A stretch of DNA of 64,000 bases from Pteria penguin (lineage: Eukaryota; Mollusca; Bivalvia; Pterioida; Pteriidae). The notes below the pieces were generated by a model. The model made no database searches. It had not been told where the DNA came from and worked only from the letters and a program-made list of their open reading frames with translations. Of the stretch, positions 44,181 to 56,556 are shown piece after piece. Made by a program: the position numbers and the translations under genes. Numbering within the stretch: position 1 is the stretch's first letter; each line of letters opens with the position of its first letter. The DNA lies in assembly GCA_035048485.1 (NCBI GenBank), contig CM068586.1, forward strand, positions 30,687,349 to 30,751,348, in the 5' to 3' direction.

Positions 44181-46705
44181 TTTATTACATCAGAATACCG
44201 AGGAGTCGTACCATGGATCTTTCGGCCAGGACAAAAACACGCTACCGACTGCACTATGCCCTATCATTAGCAGGCACCTATTTTAGACGCTGTTGGCTGT
44301 TTTGTACTTCGTGTTGAAAAGAATTGGTATGAATTAGATAATAAACAATCTTTTTTTAAAGATGTATAGCAAATGTACCTTGTGAAAGCATATAATTTTT
44401 GTCAGAAGCGTTGAAGGCCGAGAATGCTGTCCCAATCTATGGATGACAATTTAATTTCTGGATTATATCCTTTTTTATACCAACATTGAACGATATTTTC
44501 TATACACCAGGGTCGAGAGAAGAACCATAATTTCCTAGTAGGTTTGAAGTTATAAAACGTATATAAAAACGTTACAGTGATTTTTGAATGAAATGTGGGA
44601 TTTCTGCTATTTTTAGAGGAATAAATTGTATTCGCATTTTATTTGAAATAGAATTGTTTCTGTAGTATATTGATGCCAGTATCTTATTTCAGTTTTCATA
44701 ACATCTTCGGATGTAATTATCATCTTTTGACACAAATTATAAAACTGATTGAATTTTAAAAATATTTCTAAAAATAGAAGCAAAATCCCTTGTTTTCGAT
44801 ATGGCTTTAAAATCCACCACTGACCCCTCGATTTGTTTTTTATCTAGTCAATGAACAGTTCAATTACTTTACAAAAAGATTATTATTTTAAATCGAATGA
44901 TTGATACTTATGATCATCCTAAATAATGTTTATTTTGGAAAACTGATAGAAAAAAAAAACTTTGAAGGCTAAAGTTGTGATACGCAAACCAGCTACTAAA
45001 GGTTTTTTCCACTGAATGGTATAGAATAGGAAAGCAAACAAAGCAGATTTCTATCTACCTAATTGGTCTTCCATGTACGTCTAGATCTTCTGCTTCACCC
45101 ATTAAATCAAGTAATGAATTTACTTTATTTTCTTGACAGTATCTACTATCCACTTTTAGCCTAATGTTCATTTTATAATGCCAAAGTTTTCTGAAAGTCA
45201 AATAATTAGAAATTTAGATATGATTGTATAATTCATTATATCCCATTCATTCTGCTATCATCACACGTATCTACATGATGCATGCTATTATTGTTAATAA
45301 TGAAGTGGTAAGGACATAATTAAATTTACTAAATACGTAAGTTTATGTGACATTAAAACTTGCCACTGCCTATGATTGATTTCCAGACTTAAATCTTTAT
45401 TACAAGTACTGAGTGTGTGTAAAGTAATGGTGTTATTCATCATTTTGTTTCTTCTTGTTTGTTTGGGTTTTATTTTTTTTGGGGGGGGGGGGGGTGTTTG
45501 TTTGTTTGTTTGGGGTTTTTTATTTATTTATTTTTTTTTTTTTTATCTTTGAGATATGAACATGGTTTAAGTCAATCACACTCTTGTCTCGCGTGTAACA
45601 ATTGTGAGAAGTACAAACTAAACAGATTTTATGAGCCTACAGATAGTTAAAGATAAAGATAGAGTGATTAAATTTCCTGATGTTGCATTGCTGAGCTGTT
45701 ATAAATTACCATCAAATTCTCAAATGGATAAAAGACAGACTTTCTATCAACATATGCGATGTACAGAACTGAGTTGTTCAGCTGATTTCTTACACTATAG
45801 ACTAAGTTTGAAATTTTTGAAATTCAAGTCCTATGAAAAAATTACTTTTTCGATTCAACGCATTAAATATTTTCGTTTAGAAAAATGAGCAATTTGCACA
45901 TAATTAGAAACAATTTCTTTGATATGACCAAGGCATTATTTCATACAGGCCGGAATTTGCTTTTTCCCTCATGATGTTTGAAAAAGTAAATCTGAAAATG
46001 GTAAGTTACCTTGAATAGCATTACTATATTTAATTATTTTGCAGACAACAAACATTTCAGTACTAGATAGCTTACCTTACATGTATGGAAGGGGTTCCGT
46101 ACATGTGTGTGTCATATTTGTCAGTATCATTGCGAATTTTAACTGTTTTATTTGAAGAAAAACTTAAATGATATTTTCATAGTTCATAACATGACGCAAA
46201 TTTCCACCTTCCGAACTCAAAAAACATGCCACATTACATTATACATTTGAATTCGCCTAAACGGGTTTTTTCTGTAACATTTAATTTAATAACTAAAATA
46301 TGAATTTCAAAAAGGAATATATGAACTGTTATATAACACATACGTATTTTGTTTGAAAGCAGATTCTAACGTATTTGGATGATACATGCTTTTTATTCCC
46401 TTTTAACTCAATCAAGAATGTATGGTGGCTCATTTTTCTTATTTTAAATGTTGTAGCTCATAGAGCCATGAAATTATAAATGCATGTGTATATAACAACC
46501 ACCCGTAATGTATAAATACCCCTACTCCATTACCCAATAATGCTGTAAGAGATAATATTTTAGGACACCCTCTTTTAATTCTTGATTTAGTCCCCATGAC
46601 CCAAGTTCGCTACAAAATTGTTTTCAACCCAACAGACATCATTGTACATTTAAATACTAAGTAGTGGTAGATGTAAAACAATAAAACATATATTAACTAT
46701 ATATG
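44181..46705. other. AT-rich stretch, nothing recognised
   Basis: It includes a G-run of about 14 bases at 45481-45494 with T-rich flanks. The frame 45631-45888 has no motif. Confidence 0.45.
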
Positions 46706-46717
46706 CTATTTTCAGTA

Positions 46718-46975
46718 TTGATTGAATGATTATTGTTTTACGTCACACCACGAATATTTCACGTATATGATGACGGCATCTGTCTGATGCGGGGCATACA
46801 AATTTTGACCTTTGCAACGGACCCACCCGAAGCAGTGAGTGATCTTTAACGTGCCATGCATACCACGACACGGGGCCTCGGTTTTTACTGTCTAATCGGC
46901 ATGACTAGAGCGGGACTCGAACACCGGCCTCCCGGTCAGGAGTCCGACGCGATACCACTACGCCATGCCGGCTTC
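46718..46975 (-). repeat. tRNA-derived SINE, subfamily 2, with target-site duplication
   Basis: The minus-strand head reads GCCGGCATGGCGTAGTGGTA, then ACTCCTGACCGGGAGG (loop CTCCTGA) and GTTCGAGTCCCGC. The standard body and an (ATCA)n tail follow. CTATTTTCAGTA at 46706-46717 and CTATTTTCAATA at 46976-46987 form a 12-bp duplication with one difference. Confidence 0.93.
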
Positions 46976-47050
46976 CTATTTTCAATAAGAATTATAAAAA
47001 GTCCATGCCTTTGTTGAAGCGTTTCAAAGAACACACTGCATGAAAAGTTA

Positions 47051-47140
47051 AGACAGAACACCGGTGTGGCCAGGACGAGAGTCGAACCCGGAACATCTCG
47101 GTCACGAGCCGAACACCTTATCCACTAGCCCAAACGGCTT
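47051..47140 (-). repeat. SINE head fragment, subfamily 1
   Basis: The minus strand reads AAGCCGTTTGGGCTAGTGGA, TTCGGCTCGTGACCGAGA and GGGTTCGACTCTCGTCC up to CACACCGGTGTTCTGTCT, where it ends. The body and tail are lost, unlike the 5' truncation typical of retroposition. Loss by deletion is more likely. Confidence 0.85.
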
Positions 47141-47776
47141 AAATTCTTAATGGCAATTCACCCCCTGTCCCTTAAACAAATGATTACAGTTGGGTATAAC
47201 TCAATTCATCTGAAATCAAAGTCGAATTTAACTAGATTTACAATTCTTATTATAACTACTTTACATCAATATATCATGTATTTATTGAATCTGCTTACCC
47301 GAGAAGTCCGGAACACGTACAGTAACAGACAAACTGGTAGACAGACATAAGTGGGAAGACAAAGTGACAAAGGGCGCACAAACTAATAGAAAGAATGAGT
47401 GACAAACGGCGGGCAAACTTAAATCTCCTCAGACAGGCAAGATTATTTTATTTCTCAGGTTCTTTGGATTCTGTTATGTAATTGGTCAGGCATATATTAT
47501 CGCCACAATTTAAAATGTTTTGACTCAGAAATTTTGTTTAATCCAAGCAGCTTAAGAAACTTTCAATTACCCTCCAGCTACATGTAAATATCCAACATTT
47601 TATCAAATACTCTATTATCATGAAAAGATGATACATGTACATATTATCACTCCCTCTGTTTGTTTCCGTCTTCCTATCTATTCAACAAAATCTATACCTT
47701 TTGAATGTTCGAACTTTTCCTTTCTTAGTTAGTGTGATTGATAACATCTATCATATAGAACACCAAAAAAGCAGTA

Positions 47777-48070
47777 TTATTGTGAGTGAGATATCGGAGT
47801 CTTTTGTCTCATAGATATCAATAGTTCATAGAGTTTTGACAGAAAATTACAACGTTTAAGTGCACGATGGGTTCCAAAACAGCTTAAAGAAGATGGACGG
47901 AGGGTGAAGCGTTCTAAAAAAGAATCATCACGACCTTGAGACAAAACAGCAGTCAAATAATATGAATTGTATTTTTCCATACATTCAATGAATACATATA
48001 TAAATTTTGAAAAGAACAAATCACCGACGCCTTTTGATTTATCAAGCTTGCCCACGAATTTATCGAACAA
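47777..48070 (-). other. open frame of about 97 codons, unassigned
   Basis: The minus-strand translation begins MFDKFVGKLDKSKGVGDLFF and includes ECMEKYNSYYLTAVLSQGRD. Its composition looks more protein-like than neighbouring frames, and it stays open for some codons upstream (NTVNVIRGLFDKF). I recognise no family, splice sites were not resolved, and it could be a relic or chance. Confidence 0.3.
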
Positions 48071-49400
48071 CCCCCGTATGACATTGACAGTATTTGGGAA
48101 GGATCTTAGGTTTGAATCCTATGATGTCTTTTATTTATAACGCAACCCATTGAAGATTGATGAGCGTTCCATCACTTTTCAAATGTCGACAATCCTCACA
48201 GTCTATTGTGAAAGGAAGTTTTGAGTATGTGAGGATTTCCATAATCAACAAGGGTGGAATAATATATATTACCTATCACATTTTAGCAGAAATGTTTCAG
48301 TTCGATTTCTTATCTTACCATAATTTTTCACCACAAATCATTATTTAATAAGTATGATGACAAAAACTTGCATGCAATAGTGTAAAACAGCTTTTGAAAT
48401 GGTGTCCCGGAGCTATACACATTTTAGACACATATCTGACATGGGGACATGAACTTAATATAAGAACAGGGATCATTTTACAGCAGCTTGAACGATATCA
48501 ACCCTAACTTGAATCCTCGCATGATGACATACTGTTTGTGCAAATCAAACTTGTTTCCCGAAGACTGTCGGAACACAACAGGGTCGCCGCAAACCATGGG
48601 CTAAGGTTAACCCACCTGTTCTGAATAATTCAATATGTAATTCGCTTCATGTTTCAGCTTATAAAAAGTGAAGACATTAGCAGGTCCTCGGTTTTTCTTT
48701 TATCAACTCTTAATACATTGCTATTTTCTTTCATTTGAGCGATTATCTCTAACGCATTTACTGCTCACACCATGTAGAAACAGAAAGGTGCATTTGCAAA
48801 TTTCATGATTCTGATGATAGAATGTACATCGTTTCTTTTTATCTTGCTTCCCGCTTCATCTATTGTCACCATGTTTAGCACAGTATAGTTTACCGACGAT
48901 CTACATGACTGACAATATAACATTTTGTATTTCGTCGAAAGAGAGGGCTTTTACACAAATGTCCTTTTTATTTGTGCATGTCATATCAACTTTATTTTCA
49001 AATTCAGATCTATCTAATCATCCATTGCACCCCACAACACCATTGTCTTCTCCTTCCTTGCTGTGATCGCTCTCATTACTTTTGGCACAAAAAGTCCTTT
49101 TGAAGTTCTTTAAGTTCGACAGTCGCCGATGGAGATGAACCATGCTCGTCATCGTCATCATCATTCTATTCAGTTAACTTCTGTATATGTTGTCGAGGTA
49201 GGAACTCGTCATCCATACGATCGAATTCCTATAAATGCAAAAAAAAAAGAAATAAATAAATATAGTAATAATTATTATAGTAATTTGCCTTGACAAATAA
49301 AGGAACGATACTCAGAAGAAGTTCGAGCATACCGAATAATTTGATACACATGAAAACCATACGCATGTGATAAAAGAATGTTACTACTTATATATGGAAG
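48071..49400. other. no recognised features
   Basis: Moderately AT-rich; no RT, SINE or tandem repeat was noticed. Confidence 0.45.
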
Positions 49401-49958
49401 AAAGAAGAGGAGTTACTGGCTCAGTTATGTGGCAGAGGTCACCATGGAGCTATACAATACATGAATATAAATAATATACTAGTACATATAACACATTACA
49501 AAAATATTTGATTTTAGTGCAATTACGATACCGACTTAGGACGGTCATTTAATTTGACAAAAGCCAAACAAATGGTGTGGTTAACCAGTTTACGGGACCA
49601 CCTTCCCATTCACCGTAATAGCAGAACAATCAAAGGACGTACATTTAAAAATTGATAAATAATCCTCCATGTAAAGAACAAGAGTCAACAGGTATTGCAT
49701 ATTGAGAGGTCATAAAAATATAAACACGTAAGGTATTGTAAAACACATAATGATATAAAAATATATGCAATTCAACATGGTAAACCGTGCTCTGCCAGTC
49801 TGAAAGCGAGCTAAGACCCTAGATCTGTAGGAGTCCCGACTAACAGTCAGAGGCAACAAGGTTCAGGGCCATGTCTTCTCTGAAAGAGGTTTGGACAAGG
49901 CCCGTCATATAATACCCACCGCCCTGTTAGTCAGCGTGCAACGTTCAAGTATAAGTCT

Positions 49959-52688
49959 CTCAATGAAAATTAGAATTATAGAAAAAATATATCACCCCAC
50001 AAACAATGCCAATTTGAGAATACTGGATAAGACGTCTCGGCACTGCTTCGCCCTATGGATGCAATGACAATACTAGTAGTATTGGTAATCTCACTAGTCC
50101 TGCGTGTCAATCAGTTAACGTACTCGGTTTATTCAACAAAAGCCAGAGGAGGCATCGAAGTCATGGTACACGCAAATACAACAAACCTGAAATACATAAT
50201 ATTTCCTTTGATGCTCTTTTGCCATTTATAAATAAACCTTTGGGCCTTCATCACATTCGTACAAAACTTTATTCTATTTCACTCAGAAAATTACACGAGT
50301 TGTACGTATCGTCCAGACACCGTATATTTACTGATATAAGCTCTGCAGAGTATAGACTAGATGGCATTATTATGGACATATCGACCGCTAGACTTTTTCG
50401 TCCCGTCAAGTCAGATATTTCTATGGAAAAATCTAATCGCCCTTTCATCAAAATTAAATTTGCAAATAAAGGCATTGATTATTTAAATTTTGGCCAAATT
50501 TTAAATCATAAGTCTGTTTTAGAGAAAATACCTCCATATTTCAAAAACAAAGATCCGCCATGTATTTCCTATACCTGCACGCCATCAGTTGCATCCAAAA
50601 TTTATAATTACAAAGGGTTTCTACAGTGTCTTGATCTTAGCAACTCTGCATGCCATCCTCAACCGTGTGCATGATCTAATTTCGTATATTCTCCTTGTGG
50701 CCATGTCATTACTGGTGATCTCGATATAGTTAAAAACACTAAATTAAGAGAACTTTTACTTAAAGGTCCAAAATACAGAGAACCCAGATCATTCACATGG
50801 AGCCAAAATTTTGAGAATATTATGAACTGCTGCGAGGAATATGCCACACGATGGGCAAAAAGAGAGGAAGTACAAGTCGACACTCTTTCGGAATGGATAA
50901 AATCTATTGCAGTACTGCTGAGATCAAAAATTAAAAAATTACAAGGTTCTGTAAACACCAGATTCGAATCTATTTTTAAAGATCCTGATGTTGTCAGAGA
51001 ACTTACCTTCCTCCAAGAACATTATATCATTACACCAGCAGATAAAGCATCTAATAATTATAAATTTACTTGTAAGAAATATTACTTTGACAGCCTAGTG
51101 AAAGAATTAAGATTAAATTCAGCTCCAGGAAATCCTACTTATACTCTCAAGAACTTTTCGGTTTCGGAAGTACTCGAGAATCATAAATCTGTACTCAATA
51201 CGTTTGGTATTGACTCAAATAAATTGAATTTAGAACTTCCATATTTGTACTGTATTCCAAAAATGCACAAAATTCCGTACAAACAACGCTTTATCGCTGG
51301 TTCCTCGAAGTGTTCCACAAAATCTATATCGATGCTACTCACAAAAATATTATCAGAAATTAAATCTGGCCATTATAGATATTGCGAAACAGTATATTCC
51401 AGAAGTGGAATCAATCAAATGTGGATCCTTAAAAATTCAAAAGAGTTGTTAGAACATCTAAAATCTAAAAGTTTAACTAAAATTCACTCCATCAAGTCTT
51501 TTGACTTTTCGACTCTTTACACAACGATCCCTCATCAGAAATTAAAAGACAGATTAGCGGAAATTATTCAAAATGCATTTACTAGTAAAAACGGAAGCCG
51601 CAAATTCAAATATATAGTAATCGGCCACGATAAAACTTACTTTGTTAGGGAAAATTCTGATTCCAAAAATAAATACACTGAAACAGCTGTCATCCAGATG
51701 TTGAACTTTCTTATCGATAACATTTTTGTGGTTTTTGGAGGTAAGGTTTTTCAACAAATTGTCGGCATTCCAATAGGCACTAACTGTGCTCCGCTTCTGG
51801 CTGACATATTCCTTTATTCATACGAAGCTGAGTTCATTCAGTCTTTGCTTTTGCAAGGAAAAAAACAATTGGCTCTTGGCTTCAATTTTACTTACAGATA
51901 TATATATGACTTGCTTTCAATTAATAATCCTTCATTCGCGGATTACCTTAGCATCATCTATCCAAGTGAACTGGAGGTCAAAGAAACCACAGAAAGTAGT
52001 AATTCTACTTCGTATTTAGATATTATGTTGTCTTTCGACATTAATGGTCAATTGAACACCTCACTCTATGACAAACATGACGATTTCAATTTCGCTATCA
52101 CAAACTTTCCTTTCATAAGTAGCAACATTCCATCATCGCCCGCATACGGCGTATTAATATCTCAGGTAATACGTTATTCCAGAGCATATTCAAATTATAA
52201 TGACTTTGTTCTGAGGGCTAGGCGACTTTCAGTTAAGCTGCTCAACGAGGGTTATATATGTGCTAGACTAGCATCGTCACTGAGGAAGTTCTACGGTCGT
52301 TACGAGACTCTTATTACTCCATATGATATCTCGTTATCCAGACTTTTAAATGATATTCTGGACTGAGACCGATTCCGATCACTTTACACAGATTTGACAC
52401 CTTCTATACTAGAAGGTTACCTACTTCGACTTCTCCATATATAAATACATATGGAATTCACACGATTTGACTCTTCCTACTGGGTATATGTGACGGGTGT
52501 TGCTAGCAAGCAGGAGATGCTCACTCTCCCCGGGCACCTGATCTCACTCCATCACAGGGGTTCACATATGCTCTTCAAGTAGACATATTTTGTTATTTTC
52601 CATTTGTTTTTCATTTTCACTGATTTTGTATGTCCTATGGTTTCATGATTTTTGGACTTGTGGTTGGGATTTATCCATCATCTTTACA
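49959..52688 (+). mobile_element. full-length PLE-A1 element (about 2.73 kb)
   Basis: Insertion into a PLE-B1 copy fixes both edges. The element starts CTCAATGAAAATTAG and ends CCATCATCTTTACA, flanked by a 2-bp CT duplication. The 5' leader is only a few bases before an ATG at 49963. One long gene ends at 52366. The tail of about 320 bases contains the GACGGGTGTTGCTAGC...GATGCTCACTCTCCCCGG module (52492-52575). There are no LTRs, no poly(A) tail and no endonuclease domain. Confidence 0.88.
49963..52366 (+). pseudogene. PLE-A1 reverse transcriptase, near full length
   Basis: About 800 residues. The ATG at 49963 begins MKIRIIEKIYHPTNNANLRI and frame 1 ends at TGA after ALWMQ. Homologous-looking sequence continues in the next frame from about 50060 (GLFNKSQRRHRSHGTRKYNK, then PPYFKNKDPP). 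A TGA at 50672-50674 interrupts the same frame that continues SPCGHVITGDLDIVKNTKLR, ITPADKASNNYKFTCKKYYF and LPYLYCIPKMHKIPYKQRFI. Motif A is SFDFSTLYTTIPHQ and motif B is GIPIGTNCAPLLADIFL. Motif C reads RYIYDLLSINN, so the first catalytic aspartate of YIDD is tyrosine (GAT to TAT). It ends YDISLSRLLNDILD. There is no GIY-YIG domain at either end. PLE assignment rests on PADK, the RT motifs and the thumb; it is dead. Confidence 0.9.
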
Positions 52689-53055
52689 CTGCATAAGGCT
52701 GTAGAGGGGGCCAAATGCAAGACCTATAGTCTTTTTGATGATCTTAATATCATATTGTCTATTTAGAAGACGTTTGACTATTTTATTACATGATAAAATA
52801 ACGTTATCGGAGCCTTTTACTTTCCTTAGTTTATATACGAGATCACCGTAAAAATTAGGAGGGAAAATTCCATTGGATACATAGTGTTGAAAAGAAATAT
52901 TTCCAAATTTAGATAGAAGTTCTGAGTAGGATTTAAAGAATTTGCCGAATGTTTTCATGCAGTGCTATAGGAATTTCACTATTGTTTAATTTACACGTGT
53001 ATTTATATTCAAAGACATTCTTCATTCCTATCCATGATATACAAGATTAGAAGAG

Positions 53056-53164
53056 TCCATCATGAGTATCCATTAGGGATAGGGACATCTCACCCAAAAG
53101 GCGAGGGAGAAGGCAACCCCGGGGATGAGATTTCCCTATCCCAAATGGATTGACTCATGATGGA
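53056..53164. repeat. 109-bp foldback (imperfect inverted repeat)
   Basis: The left arm TCCATCATGAGT-ATCCATT-GGGATAGGGA-ATCTCA is answered by TGAGAT-TCCCTATCCC-AATGGAT-ACTCATGATGGA. The arms are about 41 bases with a few mismatches and bulges, around a loop of about 27 bases (AAAAGGCGAGGGAGAAGG and onward). It is a MITE-like or hairpin-RNA-like structure; no coding content. Confidence 0.85.
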
Positions 53165-53439
53165 GCGATTTTCTGTCATTTAAATGTTATATTTACATGT
53201 ATATCATTTTAAACTTATGTATTATTAGTAAAATTCTGAGAAACCGATGATGGAAAATCTTTAAAATTTTAATAATAAATTTTTTTTCGGAGAGATTGTA
53301 TCTTTAATTACACATTCAGTTTATGTACCAGAAAATTAAAGTACAAATATAACCAGGAGGGAGGAGAGAAAATGTACCTTTTTTGAATTATGAAGCAAGT
53401 CGTGGTCCTATATGAAAAGGAAAGAGAAAGACTTAGCTG

Positions 53440-54960
53440 CAATAACAAGTAACGATATGCATGCAATGACATTACAAAAATATTGGTACAACAGATACGA
53501 TACCGACTTAAGATGGTCAATTGAGTAACATAAGATACTCAATTAGTGTGGTTAACCGGTTACGGGTCCTCCTTTCCACTCATCGCAAATGCAGTACAAT
53601 CGAAAGACACACATTTGAAAAAATATAAATAATACCCCATATAGAGAAAAAGGATCAACGTGTATATCAGGTTGAGAGGTCATAAAAATATATAAACACA
53701 TAGTCATTTAAAGTAAGATTATGATATCAAAATTATAGAGAGCGACATCAACATGTGCCTTGCTGGTCTGGAAAAGAGTTCATACACTTGATCTGTAGGA
53801 GTTCCGACCAACAGCCAGAGGGGACGAAGTTCAAGACCATATCTCCTCTGAAAAAAGTTTAGACACGACCCGTCGTGTAGTCCCAACCGCACTATTAGTA
53901 AGTATGCAACGCTCAAGGAAAAGTGTGCATAAGGCTGTATAAGGGCCCAATACAAGACCAATAGATCTTAGGGTCATTTTTCGATGTAAAAGCCGTTTGA
54001 CAACTTTTAGATCGGGACAAAATTAAGTTACCACAATATCTGACACTCCTTAATTTGTAAGCTAGATCACCGAAGGTATTGGGTAATTCCACGACACACA
54101 AATTGCTGAAAACTAACATTCCCGAAATAAGATAAAGTTTTGAATATGATCTGTATTTTTTTTCAAAAGTTTTTCTTAGTTTATGGTATCTGTATCCCTG
54201 AATCAACAGTTTCGAAGTGATTTGTAAATTTACGTGTGAGCGTCTAAAACATTAGTGCGAATCTAACCAATTGAGAAATATAGATACAATGCGATGAGAG
54301 TCTTTGTACATCGCCATCCAAATAAGGAAAATTTATGATGGGAAATCCAATCACGTTTATCATAAATGGGATATGAATATTGTTATTAAGTTATTAAGTT
54401 TAAAGTTTAAATCCAAAAATATGTGTTTCTTCATCACAAATATTGGCTTTATTCAGTTGAAGTTGAGATGGATAAATACAAGATATATAATTTTCAAACT
54501 CAGGGTTATCTATTACCAAAATGTTATCTAAATACCTAGAATAGTCATTAAACATATCAATAAGGTCCAAACGTCCGGATTATTGTATATACTGCACAAA
54601 ATCCCTCTCATAGCAATACAAAATAAATTTGCGAGAAGAGGAGCGCAGTTAATGCCCATGGCAACTCTAATCACCTGTCGATATATTTTGCAATTAAATT
54701 GTATTTAAATAGTATCCCTCATAACTCGTTACATGTCCAATATTTATAAGAGTTATATTGTTTGTTTTAGAAAAATCCACAGTTATCTGATTATATAGAT
54801 ACGTTTAAGATTCTCTATTGAAAAAACAGCGTATCAGAGACAACAACTTAGTTTTGATTAAATCGTGTGGCAGTGAGGTATATAAGGTAGAGAAATCATT
54901 GTGCTTAAGTTGAAATGTCGTAAATACAGTTTATCTATGATTTCGCTAGAGTTTTACTCG
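53440..54960 (-). pseudogene. PLE-B2 element, strongly decayed
   Basis: Read across many frames on the minus strand: LPHDLIKTKLLSLIR, CYERDFVQYIQ, RLDLIDMFNDYSRYLDNILV (YLDD is YLDN), NPEFENYISCIYPSQLQLNK, FPIINFPYLDGDVQRLSS, YISQLVRF and IQGYRYHKLRKTF. A tail follows with GGTTAACCACAC-type DNA and the same layout as PLE-B1. Motif B has lost most of its codons. Divergence from PLE-B1 is much greater than among PLE-B1 copies, so this is an older or separate lineage. Confidence 0.8.
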
Positions 54961-55890
54961 ACCAAAAGTAGCCTATATTACTATTACGAAAACGACAGTG
55001 CAGTACTTAATGATATGATTTTTGTAAGGACAGAAGTAATGTGTTTTGAAAACAAAGTAGTAGAGCAGTAACTAGAATTACATAAAAAATGTCATTTTTA
55101 TGGGTTTTTGTGTAATTTGGGGATCTAATACATGGTGGGAAGACCATTTTTATCAATATTAATTTTAAAACTTCAAAGAGGCATGAGATAGTCATACAAA
55201 CTGGTTCTTCAACGCCGGTGTTTCAACATACATATTTGTAGAGTTCAATTCTTTTTAAGAACATCACCTTAATATTGTTTTCAAACAATGATCATCTTAT
55301 TAGCTGTTTTGTCGTATGACACAAAGACATATAAGTATTTAGTAAATCAGCCAATTTCTTTTCTGTATACTGGATTCACTGTTTATATGGTTGCTTAGAT
55401 AAATGTAGATTTCGCGTAAAATTATCAGTGCGAATATCAATACTTTTAAGAATTTCCTTTCGCCAGTCATTAAGGGCATGCATTTTAACGTTTTCCTTCT
55501 TGCACCATCTTTTACAATAAGTATGTTATGCTTTATCTACAATATCTCGGCATTTTGTGAAATCTGTCTTAGAATAGATATAGAAAATATATACATTTTA
55601 ATTTTGTGCACTTATCTATACTTACTGTCCGCGCCACTCACTCTGGAAACTGGAAAATCTGGATTTTCAGTTATTCATCTTCAGAATAATTTCAAAATGG
55701 CATAACCATTCAATAGATCTTGTTTAGTCGTACCTTTTGGTGTGTGCTATATTTTTGTATGAAGAAGCACACATACACTACTTAAACTTCTCCTCTCTGA
55801 TTGATTAATCAATATTGTATCTTAGTGATTTAAGCCTTCTTAACCTGCTAATTATGATGTTAACTTTTAAAATATGTTCCCTCTTATTGT
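54961..55890. other. no recognised features
   Basis: AT-rich. ATATAGAAAATATATACATT near 55576 is reminiscent of the 11813 repeat but not convincing. Confidence 0.4.
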
Positions 55891-55930
55891 ACTTCTGCCA
55901 CATAACTGAGCCAGTAACTCCTCTTTTTTC
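55891..55930 (+). repeat. 40-bp PLE-B 3' end
   Basis: ACTTCTGCCACATAACTGAG, then CCAGTAACTCCTCTTTTTT, is exactly the last part of PLE-B1. Nothing upstream matches, so this is an extremely short insertion. Confidence 0.85.
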
Positions 55931-56115
55931 TCTCTTATTTTAAGGCTTGTCTAATATAGATCATTGATCTTAGCTCACTTTCAGCTCATTTAAATGTCAC
56001 TAAATAATTTAGATACTTACATTTATACCATAATAATCGTATATATAATAAAAGAAATCTGTTTGTCCTTTTCCATATTGAGATTTATTTCTGAAACTTT
56101 TAGTGTTTGTTCTTT

Positions 56116-56556
56116 GATCATATTATTTTATTGTGAGTGAGAAGACTTTTACCGTCTGTTCTCTGATCATACTATTCTGTACTGAATGAAAGGACTTTTA
56201 GCGTCTGTTCTTTTATCATACTATTTTTTAGTGAGTGAGAGAACTTTTAGCGTCTGTTCTTTGATCATACTATTTTGTAGTGAGTGAGAGGACTTTTAGC
56301 GTCTGTTCTTTGATCATACTATTTTGTAGTGAGTGAGAGGACTTTTAGCGTCTTTCTTTGATCATACTATTTTGTAGTGAGTGAGAGAACTTTTAGCGTC
56401 TGTTATTTTATCATACTATTTTGTAGTGAGTGAAAGGACTTTTAGCGTCTGTTCTTTGATCATACTATTTTGTAGTGAGTGAGAGGACTTCTAGCGCCTG
56501 TTCTTTGATCATACTATTTTGTAGTCAGTGAGTATTATTTTGTAGTGAGTGAGAAA
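56116..56556 (+). repeat. 49-bp minisatellite, about nine units
   Basis: The unit is TTTTAGCGTCTGTTCTTTGA, TCATACTATTTTGTAGTGAG, TGAGAGGAC. Units vary by single substitutions and small indels. The word TGTAGTGAGTG is shared with the array at 15112-16821. Confidence 0.93.

Larger units (their letters stand above)
49401..52957 (-). mobile_element. PLE-B1 copy split by a PLE-A1 insertion
   Basis: The minus-strand 3' tail lies at 49401-49958. The gene resumes at 52689-52957 exactly where it stopped: AAGT-CT on the left, CT-GCATAAGG on the right, against AAGTCTGCATAAGG in the uninterrupted copy at 28543. The right part encodes KTFGKFFKSYSELLSKFGNI, FQHYVSNGIFPPNFYGDLVY and LLNRQYDIKIIKKTIGLAFG, with one frame change in GPLYSLMQ. 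Its own 5' truncation is at 52957. Confidence 0.9.
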
